A stretch of 64,000 nt of DNA from Portibacter marinus (lineage in GTDB: Bacteria; Bacteroidota; Bacteroidia; Chitinophagales; Saprospiraceae): positions 124,001 to 188,000 of the forward strand of contig NZ_JAJNKB010000004.1 in the NCBI RefSeq assembly GCF_021533195.1, read 5' to 3'. A model generated the notes under the pieces. That model did no database searches. It had not been told where the DNA came from and worked only from the letters and a program-made list of their open reading frames with translations. A program made the translations under genes and the position numbers. Position 1 is the first letter of the stretch, and every line of letters starts with the position of its first letter. Below are positions 53,726-61,067 of this stretch, in pieces.

Positions 53726-53911
53726 TGCATTGCATTTAAGATAAAGCTACAAACAATTTAAATATTTCACTAATATTTAAACCATTGTTTAACAATAAAA
53801 TACCAAAAATGAAGCGTCTGTGTAGCTTTACAAACCACCACCACATATTCCTTTTTTACACTCTCTATAAGGAGAATATCCGTAATAACAAGTGCATAGA
53901 ATTTTCATGTA

Positions 53912-55255
53912 TTATTGAAATTGCTTAATATGATCACTTAAGTCCATAACTTCTACAATCTCTCCCAATGCTGCAAATACGATACTAGCTCCTGCTGCGG
54001 AACGGTACCCACTTGCGCAATGCACTATTATTGGACGATCTGAAGGCAATTCCTGCGCGCGCTCACGAAGCTCATGTAAAGGAATATTTACCGAATGGTC
54101 AAAAAATTTACCATTTTCAAATTCACTTTTATTCCTGATGTCTACAATGGTAAAATTTTTCGGCTTTTTTACCAGTTCATTTAAATTCAACTCGGGCATT
54201 TGTTTTAAATCATCCCTACCTTCAAATTCAAGTGCTCCAATAATATGCGACTCATACCCGATCTTTGCAGACTTGCCAAGAACCTCACTTAGCTCCTGCT
54301 TGCTTTTCGCAATGAGATAAAATCTTTCTTTGGGATCGACTATTGAACCCAACCAGGTCTCGAATTTTGCTCCGTTCATAATATTGACGGCACCTGGATA
54401 ATGACCAGATCTGAAATCAGATGCGCTGCGTACGTCTATGATTAGTCCGTTGGTTAAAAGTAAACTTTGAGGACTCTGAAGATATTCTACTTTCTGAATA
54501 CTTTCATTTAGGTTCGCAGCTCCCAACTTATTGACTTCTACGTCATATTTAAAATACTTTGGTATGAAGGGCTGACCTTCCAGTATATAATCCACAAACT
54601 CATCTTCTGTCATGGTTTGCAGGGCAGGATTCTCCCGAAGCTGTTGATCTAACGTACTGCTTAATTCATCGCTCATTCCTTTACCACAAAGACTACCAGG
54701 ACCATGGGCAGGATAGACCATGATATCTGGATTTAATTTCATTAATACATCCCTGGTGGAATGGTACATTTGCTTGGCAAATCTTTTTCTCTTATTCCTT
54801 AAGTGGGCTGCATTTTCCCTCAGATCCGGCCTGCCTACGTCACCTATAAAGAGAGTATCTCCACTAAAAACCGCCTGCTGATTTCCATTTTCATCAAATA
54901 CCAGGACGCTGATGCTATCCGGAGAATGTCCAGGTGTGTCTAATGCCTTCAATTTTATTTTTCCCAATTCTATTATGGCTCCATTACTAAATGGCTCATG
55001 GGGATATGCAGCCAATGTATTCTTGCTGGCGTAGATGACGGCATTCGTTGCTTCGTGTATTTCAAGGTGGCTGCTCACAAAGTCTGCATGTGGATGTGTC
55101 TCTATCACGCCCACAATATCCACATTCTGCTCTTTCGCTAGGTCAAAGTAAGGTTTAGGGTCTCTTGCAGGATCCACAACCATCATTTTATCTTGGGAAA
55201 TTATAGCATATGAAGCATGAGCCAGACCTTCGTCGTATATTCTCTTGATTTGCAT
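53912..55255 (-). CDS. MBL-fold persulfide dioxygenase-like protein with two rhodanese domains
   Basis: This 447-residue protein has an ETHE1-like metallo-beta-lactamase domain (1-245) and two rhodanese domains (about 265-350 and 360-447). The metal motif reads IETHPHADFVSSH, with His54, His56 and Asp58, then VFSGDTLFIGDVGRPDL and MVYPAHGPGSLCG. The first rhodanese lacks the catalytic cysteine (FYLIAKSKQE); the second has it in IIVHCASGYRSAAG. Such proteins handle sulfane sulfur, oxidising glutathione- or protein-persulfide and moving sulfur. The start MQIKRIYDEG at 55255 is chosen over a TTG at 55276. Confidence 0.88.
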   Translation of the reverse strand: MQIKRIYDEGLAHASYAIISQDKMMVVDPARDPKPYFDLAKEQNVDIVGVIETHPHADFVSSHLEIHEATNAVIYASKNTLAAYPHEPFSNGAIIELGKIKLKALDTPGHSPDSISVLVFDENGNQQAVFSGDTLFIGDVGRPDLRENAAHLRNKRKRFAKQMYHSTRDVLMKLNPDIMVYPAHGPGSLCGKGMSDELSSTLDQQLRENPALQTMTEDEFVDYILEGQPFIPKYFKYDVEVNKLGAANLNESIQKVEYLQSPQSLLLTNGLIIDVRSASDFRSGHYPGAVNIMNGAKFETWLGSIVDPKERFYLIAKSKQELSEVLGKSAKIGYESHIIGALEFEGRDDLKQMPELNLNELVKKPKNFTIVDIRNKSEFENGKFFDHSVNIPLHELRERAQELPSDRPIIVHCASGYRSAAGASIVFAALGEIVEVMDLSDHIKQFQ

Positions 55256-55506
55256 TTCTATATTTTTTTGTTGCAAATCTTACAACTTAGCTTATTCCTT
55301 TGTTTTGTAGGTTTTAAAAATCTCTGTAATGACCCTGCAAAAATCATTGTTGCTGATAAAAAAGAAATTTTCATCTGTTGCACAAAAGGAAATAATTCAT
55401 GACCTGAAGCATTGAAAAGGAATTCCATATTTTTGAGCGGGTATCCAATCCTCTTTATGATCTTTAAAACTAATGTACAAATCACCTTGCCCCAGGTCGT
55501 CACGCC

Positions 55507-56061
55507 TTATTGAGTAACTCGCAAGTCCTCCAGTCTGGTTTTCGCCTGAAGCAAATGTCTCTGTTCATGCGCTACAATGATCTCAAACGCCTTTTCGAGC
55601 TTGTATACAATTTTATAATTGGCAGGAGAACAAATGACCTGATCTTTCTCCAGCAAATTCTCGGCTCCTTCAATCATTACTTTCAACTCCTCCTGATGTT
55701 TCGCGAATTTTTCCAGGATGTTTCCAGGCAAATTACTTGTAGATGGTTCCCAGATGGGAAAGGTGGTGATCTTCTTCTGCGTGTCAGGAAGTACCGATTT
55801 CAAAACGACATTTCCCATCAAATTGGTAATAAATCCTATTCTACCGAACCAAGGCACTTTGTAATTACCTTCTTTGACCTTGGCGAGGATCGGAAAGAAA
55901 CTCTCATTGATGGTCATAATATGATCCAGAATCTGAGCAATACTCCAGGCTTTGGAATCGGGTTTCCAATTCAATTCTTACTCGTCCAAATCCTAAAATG
56001 CTCTATCAAAACTCTGTGCAATTTCATCAATGCGCTTAGTCCAACTTCTAACTTTGTTCAT
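55507..56061 (-). pseudogene. DinB-family gene interrupted by two in-frame stops
   Basis: Read in one frame from ATG 56061, the protein would be 184 residues: MNKVRSWTKRIDEIAQSFDRAF, stop TAG (55993-55995), DLDE, stop TAA (55978-55980), then ELNWKPDSKAWSIAQILDHI and an intact DinB-like four-helix body with the histidine triad pattern (DHIMTIN, VAHEQRHLLQAK). DinB proteins normally start with just such a helix before ELNWKPD, so the homology runs through both stops. No frameshift is needed. A residual open frame (55507-55974, from a TTG) could still make a shortened protein. The remaining body looks conserved, so the loss may be recent, or there is sequencing error. Confidence 0.72.
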
Positions 56062-56083
56062 TCTTTTTATGTCAGTGCCTGGT

Positions 56084-56923
56084 TTAAATATCACTCAATT
56101 CTACTATTTTCCAGCTTGGATTATATTGAATAAAGTTTGCCAAGACTGCTGCATGTCCAGCACCCAGCAGTATCATTATTTTATCATCTGAAGCTTCTAC
56201 ATATTTTTGGATATAGGAATACATATGAAGATTCCTACGAATCCATTCAGAAGCTAAGATAGAGCCAATGGTATTTTCTAACTTACCAGTTTTATTAGCT
56301 TCATTCAAATACCATCCAAAATTGTTGCGCCTACTTTCAGCACTGTTCAAATAATCAAAAATTTCATCCAAAGTGGCTCCTTGTTCAACCAGTTGATTAT
56401 ATTTTCTTTCCAAATTTTTAATTTCCTTACTGAATTGTTCAATTTTATTTTGTTGTCCAGCATCCCTCATCGCTACCAGCATAGTGTCATATGGAAAGGC
56501 TGTATCATGATTATCAATACCATAAACCATCTGATGATCCAATCGATCAGCTACTCTGAAACCCAACTGAAAAATTTCATTGCGCTTGTCATTGCCCCAG
56601 TTTGTATTGCGATACAAATGATACAGCGAATCTAGCTTTGGTTGATACTCGATTGTCCGTTCAACAAATATTTTGTCTGGATTAAAGTCAGCGATTCTTG
56701 CAACGATATCTTCCAATTGTCTTTGATATTTCTCCGATAGGATATCTATCTGTTTAGCTTGGACAATGTCACTTCCTCTGTGATTGTAGTTATTCCAATG
56801 AGATGATCCTATGAGCAATACCTCACACTCTTTCATATTTGCATCAACTATTACTTTACTTTCCTGGGCTACACCACCAACTACAAAAGTAAAGGTTAAG
56901 AAAAAGACAAAACCGCGAATCAT
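56084..56923 (-). CDS. DUF5694-like secreted protein (TraB-like)
   Basis: This 279-residue protein starts MIRGFVFFLTFTFVVGGVAQ, a signal peptide. The core has CEVLLIGSSHWNN, DKIFVERTIEYQ, YGIDNHDTAFPYD and IMILLGAGHAAVLANFI, the G-x-x-H, E and GxGH elements of the TraB/DUF5694 group, thought to be metal-dependent hydrolases. The start at 56923 is eight bases after the stop of the upstream esterase gene; a longer frame to 57031 would overlap that gene. The two are probably co-transcribed. The activity of the group is not established. Confidence 0.78.
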   Translation of the reverse strand: MIRGFVFFLTFTFVVGGVAQESKVIVDANMKECEVLLIGSSHWNNYNHRGSDIVQAKQIDILSEKYQRQLEDIVARIADFNPDKIFVERTIEYQPKLDSLYHLYRNTNWGNDKRNEIFQLGFRVADRLDHQMVYGIDNHDTAFPYDTMLVAMRDAGQQNKIEQFSKEIKNLERKYNQLVEQGATLDEIFDYLNSAESRRNNFGWYLNEANKTGKLENTIGSILASEWIRRNLHMYSYIQKYVEASDDKIMILLGAGHAAVLANFIQYNPSWKIVELSDI

Positions 56924-56930
56924 AATAGAA

Positions 56931-57827
56931 TTAATTTTCTTCAATAAATCGAATAATAAGGTCACGATAAATACTTTGTTCTGAAAACGATAATTCTCGC
57001 CATAATGCTCCATGGGAAAGATGATAAGCATAATGAACTTGAACTTCTCTAAATTCAGTCGTTCTCAATGCATCCTCAAAAAGCTTGGAATAATCATACA
57101 TATCATTGTCACTAATTAACAGAATAGGTGCTAATAGATTATCCAGATAATTGACTGGAGATGCATCCGAGAAATTGGTTTCGGGATCACCAAAGACGGC
57201 TTCAACATGTAGTTCAGCAAGTTCTGGTCTACCACCATTTTTAAGTACTTTGTGATAGTGATGAATATCGTAAGTTCCTGAAATGGGAATCAACCCTTTA
57301 AATAGATCAGTATTAAGTGCATGCTTATCTAAATATGTTTTATCCAAACCTATCAAAGCGGCAAGGTGCCCACCTGAAGAATAGCCGCCAATATACATCC
57401 TATTGCGATTCATTGAATACTTCAATGCATTGTCGAATAACCATTTGACGGCTGCAGCAACATCTTCTGCGTGATTCGGATGCTGAATTCCCGAAGTTAA
57501 GGAGGGATCTCTCCATATGGCGGGACTCATTCGATGACCGATATTTGCAACCGCTATTCCGTGAGAAGCCACTTTATTAGCAAAATCCATCTCCAGGTTT
57601 TTATTGCCATAAGACCATGCACCACCACCTATCCAAATTAACACGGGAGCATTATCCTTATTCATAGGCAACGCCAAGTGAAGGGTTTGAAAAGTGTCCC
57701 TAGTTACCGAGTCGTCAATATAATATATATCCTTAATCTCTTTAACTTCATACTGTTCAGTCAATTGACTCCAAAGTGGCATACTTAGTAACAATAAAAT
57801 ACCAAAATGCAATAACCTATCCTTCAT
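56931..57827 (-). CDS. Secreted alpha/beta-hydrolase esterase
   Basis: This 298-residue enzyme has signal peptide MKDRLLHFGILLLLSMPLWSQ and an alpha/beta-hydrolase fold of the BD-FAE/carbohydrate-esterase-like group. The oxyanion region is LIWIGGGAWSYGNK, the nucleophile elbow is IGGYSSGGH (Ser150), Asp is in PILLISDNDMYDY and His in AYHLSHGALW. It should cleave ester bonds on small molecules or glycans in the periplasm. The DUF5694-like gene follows seven bases later. Substrate unknown. Confidence 0.87.
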   Translation of the reverse strand: MKDRLLHFGILLLLSMPLWSQLTEQYEVKEIKDIYYIDDSVTRDTFQTLHLALPMNKDNAPVLIWIGGGAWSYGNKNLEMDFANKVASHGIAVANIGHRMSPAIWRDPSLTSGIQHPNHAEDVAAAVKWLFDNALKYSMNRNRMYIGGYSSGGHLAALIGLDKTYLDKHALNTDLFKGLIPISGTYDIHHYHKVLKNGGRPELAELHVEAVFGDPETNFSDASPVNYLDNLLAPILLISDNDMYDYSKLFEDALRTTEFREVQVHYAYHLSHGALWRELSFSEQSIYRDLIIRFIEEN

Positions 57828-57921
57828 ATTTTCTGTATAAAAAATTTAAAAATCAGCGTTTCATTTTTCATGGGTTTTGACTAAATTACAATAATTAGTT
57901 GGCTCACATTTAATCAATATT

Positions 57922-58872
57922 ATGGAATTAGAAAATCAGCACAAAGATATTCCTGGAAATCCATCAACCGCGAAAACGAGTCAACAGAGACTTCGCAGAT
58001 TTGCTGATGCAGAAAGCCTTCGAGTTCTTTCTTTAGAGGATTGGGAGTTTTGGTTAAAGCAAGGTTATGTAGTTATTAAAAATGCGATTTCGCGGGAGCA
58101 GGCTCTTAATACGGCAGCCTTTCTTTGGGAATTTGAAGAAAAAAATCCCGACGATCAAGGAACATGGTATACTTCTCCGCGCAGTGAGATGAGGATGAAA
58201 GAATTGGCCGGAACAGGCATGGTCGAAGTTTACAATCACCAGGAATTATGGAATAATCGACAGACTCAGCGAGTATATGATGCATTCGTTGACATCTGGG
58301 GAACTGAGAAATTGTGGGTTACTATAGACCGGGCGAACTTAAATTTTCCAATCAGGCCGGGCTACGAGTACAAGGGTTTTATTCATTGGGATTATGATCC
58401 TGCAACTAAGCCACAAAATGTTCAGGGTGTACTCGCGCTCAATGATCAAACGGATGAAAGTATGGGTGGTTTTCAGTGTATACCCTGGCTATATCGAAAT
58501 TTTGAGACCTGGAATCTCACTCAACCTGATGATCGAGATCGATTTAAACCGGATGTCTCAGATTTACAAGACAAAATCGTCAAAGTTCCTCTCAAAGCCG
58601 GCGACCTTCTGATTTTTAATAGTTTGGAGCCGCATGGCATCCGCCCAAACCTTACAGAGAATAAAGTCAGAATAGCGCAATATATTTCTATGATGCCAGC
58701 TCAGGAAGAAAATGAAAGTCTTCGCCAATGGAGGATTGAATCATGGAGAAACCGGGTTGCACCTGAAGGTTTTGCGTTTCCCGGTGACCCCAGAAATTGG
58801 GAACAAACCAAATATGAAACGGCAGTGTTGAGCACTTTAGGAGAGAAATTACTTGGAATGCGAAAATGGTAA
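57922..58872 (+). CDS. Phytanoyl-CoA dioxygenase (PhyH) family protein
   Basis: This 316-residue protein is a non-haem Fe(II)/2-oxoglutarate-dependent oxygenase. The iron ligands appear in GFIHWDYDP (H-x-D) and LEPHGIRPN (second His, with the 2-oxoglutarate Arg just after). GDLLIFNS precedes the second His. It has no signal peptide. It hydroxylates an unknown substrate; PhyH members act on lipids, natural products and alkaloids. It converges on the PfkB gene with an 11-base gap and is not in an operon. Confidence 0.88.
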   Translation: MELENQHKDIPGNPSTAKTSQQRLRRFADAESLRVLSLEDWEFWLKQGYVVIKNAISREQALNTAAFLWEFEEKNPDDQGTWYTSPRSEMRMKELAGTGMVEVYNHQELWNNRQTQRVYDAFVDIWGTEKLWVTIDRANLNFPIRPGYEYKGFIHWDYDPATKPQNVQGVLALNDQTDESMGGFQCIPWLYRNFETWNLTQPDDRDRFKPDVSDLQDKIVKVPLKAGDLLIFNSLEPHGIRPNLTENKVRIAQYISMMPAQEENESLRQWRIESWRNRVAPEGFAFPGDPRNWEQTKYETAVLSTLGEKLLGMRKW

Positions 58873-58883
58873 GCGCAGACAAT

Positions 58884-59798
58884 TTACAAACTCACTCTAC
58901 TAATCTCTATAAACTTCTCTGCCCTATTATGAATTTCTTGCTCGGTTAGATTTTTTAACTTTTCAATGCTAAACTCTTCTACGCAAAATGAGGCCATGGT
59001 TGATCCATAAATGATGGCTCTTTTTAAATTATCAAAAGATAGATCATCCTGCCCAGCCAGGAAGCCAATGAATCCACCGGCAAAAGTATCTCCTGCACCT
59101 GTAGGGTCGAATACTCTTGCCAAGGGTAATGCAGGCGCAGAGAATATCCGTCCCTCATTAAATAGTAAGGCTCCGTGCTCACCCTTCTTTATGATGACAA
59201 TCTTGGGTCCCATTTGATGGATTTTCTCAGCCGCAGTTACCAATGCATGCTCACCGGATAATTGTCTGGCTTCTTCGTCATTGATCGTAATGACGTCCAC
59301 TCTGGAAATGACTTTATGTAATGCGTCGAGTGCAATGTCCATCCAAAAGTTCATGGTGTCCATCACCACTAACTTTGGCCTGGTTTTCATTTGGTTAAGT
59401 ACCTGTAATTGAATCTCAGGAGTCAGATTCCCTAGCATTAAAAATTCACTTTCTTTGTAGCTATTGGGAAGCTGCGGATCGAAATCAGCCAGGACATTTA
59501 AATCTGTAGTGATGGTGTCTCTCTGATTCATATTATCATGATACTTCCCAGCCCAGAAGAAGGACTTCTTTCCTTCGACTATTTCTAAACCATCTGTATT
59601 GACGCCTCGTTGATGCAATGCCTTAATTTCTTCCTGTGGAAAATCATCACCCACGATAGAAACTAAATTAATCTTATCCGTAAAATAAGATGCTGCCCAG
59701 GAAATATAAGTGCATGCTCCACCGACCACTCGCTCTGCCTTACCATAAGGCGTTTCGATGGTGTCAAATGCAACCGTTCCAACCGTTAGAAGACTCAT
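58884..59798 (-). CDS. PfkB-family sugar kinase
   Basis: This 304-residue kinase starts at ATG 59798 (MSLLTVGTVAFDTIETPYG). Motifs are VVGGACTYISWAASYF near the start, VITINDEEARQLSG, VIIKKGEHGALLF and the signature DPTGAGDTFAGGFIGFLAG with the catalytic Asp. It phosphorylates a sugar or nucleoside with ATP. The start at 59855 would read across a promoter element (59820-59827). No operon partner lies nearby, so the substrate (ribose, fructose, adenosine or other) is undecided. Confidence 0.88.
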   Translation of the reverse strand: MSLLTVGTVAFDTIETPYGKAERVVGGACTYISWAASYFTDKINLVSIVGDDFPQEEIKALHQRGVNTDGLEIVEGKKSFFWAGKYHDNMNQRDTITTDLNVLADFDPQLPNSYKESEFLMLGNLTPEIQLQVLNQMKTRPKLVVMDTMNFWMDIALDALHKVISRVDVITINDEEARQLSGEHALVTAAEKIHQMGPKIVIIKKGEHGALLFNEGRIFSAPALPLARVFDPTGAGDTFAGGFIGFLAGQDDLSFDNLKRAIIYGSTMASFCVEEFSIEKLKNLTEQEIHNRAEKFIEISRVSL

Positions 59799-59819
59799 AG
59801 TATTGTTGTTTTGCGGCTG

Positions 59820-59827
59820 CAAATGTA
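59820..59827 (-). promoter_or_regulatory. Bacteroidota -7 element for the PfkB gene
   Basis: On the minus strand this reads TACATTTG, an exact TAnnTTTG, 21 bases before the ATG at 59798. No -33 TTG lies at the ideal spacing. Confidence 0.45.
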
Positions 59828-60213
59828 CAAATTTATTACAACCTTCAGTTTTCAAGCTATTGCTTTATTGTTGACCTAGAAAAGAACTGTTTTAGAAAGA
59901 AAATGATTACAATTAGGTTACCACATTGCATCTCAGCCTTTTTCAAGTGTCGGTTTTTAGTCTGGAACTAAAGACGTGTTATAACTTTCGCGGAAAGTGG
60001 AGATTGCAATTTGGCATACACAGATCATCTGCATTCTAATTATTCGGACCTTCGATTATGAAGTGTGACTTGAGTTGTGGAATTGTTAGGTCAATCACAT
60101 TTAATCGATAGATCAATTTCCAAATCCCTCATGATACATTGAAGCTTTGTCATTGTATGCGAGTTTCAATCATCTGTCAGATTTGGATGAACTGCAGTTG
60201 TGAAAAGGTTTTA
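59828..60213. other. Intergenic stretch of 386 bases, nothing recognised
   Basis: The stretch lies between the PfkB gene and the GLPGLI gene, both on the minus strand. I see no open frame with coding character, no RNA gene and no clear repeat. It may contain decayed sequence. Confidence 0.6.
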
Positions 60214-60957
60214 TTAATACCGCATTTGCCAATAGGGGTTTTTTCGTCCTTCTATGGACTCAGCAATATACTCCTTTGCACGCTCGTTTTTTTCAGCTAC
60301 TGTCAATTTGCGACCCTTCATCCTTTTAGGAATAGGCAATTCGACACGCTCTTCCGAAAATTCAATTTTCTTAGCCTCTACCACCACATCACCATCATTA
60401 TAATCTAGACCAAGAATCATTCCTGGCAGGCCATAAAAACCTTCTGGGCCACCATATACCGGAATATCACTCGTAAACCAGGCATGTATTTTTATATCTT
60501 TCACTGTGTCAATCGTCTCTGCCTTCATGCAAAGGTATCCTGCCACTTCTTTAATTTCATTCAGAATCTTCCATTTAATGCGGGGTGCATCCTGCTTCAT
60601 AATATAAGTACGTCCGAGGAAGTCTACTTTGTCATACATGGTTTGATCCTCGTAATCTCGTATCAATACAAAATCATCTTTCTTCCAGGAGTATCCATAC
60701 TCACTGATTTCTTCTTTGTAAGTGTATAAGCTTTCATCTTCATTAAAATATAATATGTAGGGCTGTCCCCAACTCGATCTTTTACCCCAGGTTAAACGTT
60801 GGCGATCCTTTTCTTCCTGACTCATGAAGGGCATATGTGACATAATTTTCACCCAATCCTGAGTTCTTTCGTATTCAATCGTGCCAGATGTTTTTTGGCC
60901 AATTAGACCATTTGAAAACATGACTGCGATTATTCCAAGAAATATCAGTTTTTTCAT
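60214..60957 (-). CDS. GLPGLI-family secreted protein
   Basis: This 247-residue protein has signal peptide MKKLIFLGIIAVMFSNGLIGQ and the name-giving motif in GGPEGFYGLPGMILGLDYNDGD. The segment before it, KAETIDTVKDIKIHAWFTSDIPVYGGP, is also typical. The family is found in Bacteroidota, often behind outer-membrane receptors, and its role is unknown. It is 110 bases downstream of the large receptor gene and probably shares its message, with a block of hairpins between the two. Confidence 0.88.
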   Translation of the reverse strand: MKKLIFLGIIAVMFSNGLIGQKTSGTIEYERTQDWVKIMSHMPFMSQEEKDRQRLTWGKRSSWGQPYILYFNEDESLYTYKEEISEYGYSWKKDDFVLIRDYEDQTMYDKVDFLGRTYIMKQDAPRIKWKILNEIKEVAGYLCMKAETIDTVKDIKIHAWFTSDIPVYGGPEGFYGLPGMILGLDYNDGDVVVEAKKIEFSEERVELPIPKRMKGRKLTVAEKNERAKEYIAESIEGRKNPYWQMRY

Positions 60958-61000
60958 TTCAGTATTAAAATTTTAAAATTCTATATATTTTTTTCAACAT

Positions 61001-61065
61001 CCGGCGGGTTTGCCGCCGGTTCGCAACCTATTTTAACTCCGTTAAAATTCCTTCGGATCGGTTGC
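61001..61065. repeat. Cluster of nested palindromes between receptor and GLPGLI genes
   Basis: Three inverted repeats lie in 65 bases. CCGGCGG (61001-61007) / CCGCCGG (61013-61019) forms a very stable hairpin. GCAACC (61023-61028) / GGTTGC (61060-61065) encloses TTTTAAC (61031-61037) / GTTAAAA (61041-61047), plus a small TCC/GGA stem (61049-61057). It starts two bases after the receptor stop codon. No T-tract follows on the minus strand, so it looks more like a processing, stability or repeat element than a plain terminator. Confidence 0.6.
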
Positions 61066-61067
61066 TC

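Noticed and set aside
55258-55503. Minus-strand frame of 81 codons that exactly fills the gap between the DinB remnant and the MBL-rhodanese gene
   Set aside because: It begins with GTG, ends in a lysine/asparagine-rich tail translated from AT-rich leader sequence, has no family resemblance and would occupy the MBL gene's promoter region. Spacing alone is not enough.
55510-56133. Plus-strand frame of 207 codons opposite the DinB gene
   Set aside because: The minus strand reads as a clear DinB protein through most of this stretch; the plus frame lacks any recognisable motif.
60139-60408. Plus-strand frame of 89 codons overlapping the GLPGLI gene
   Set aside because: The overlapping minus-strand protein is clearly GLPGLI; the plus frame has low-complexity composition and no support.
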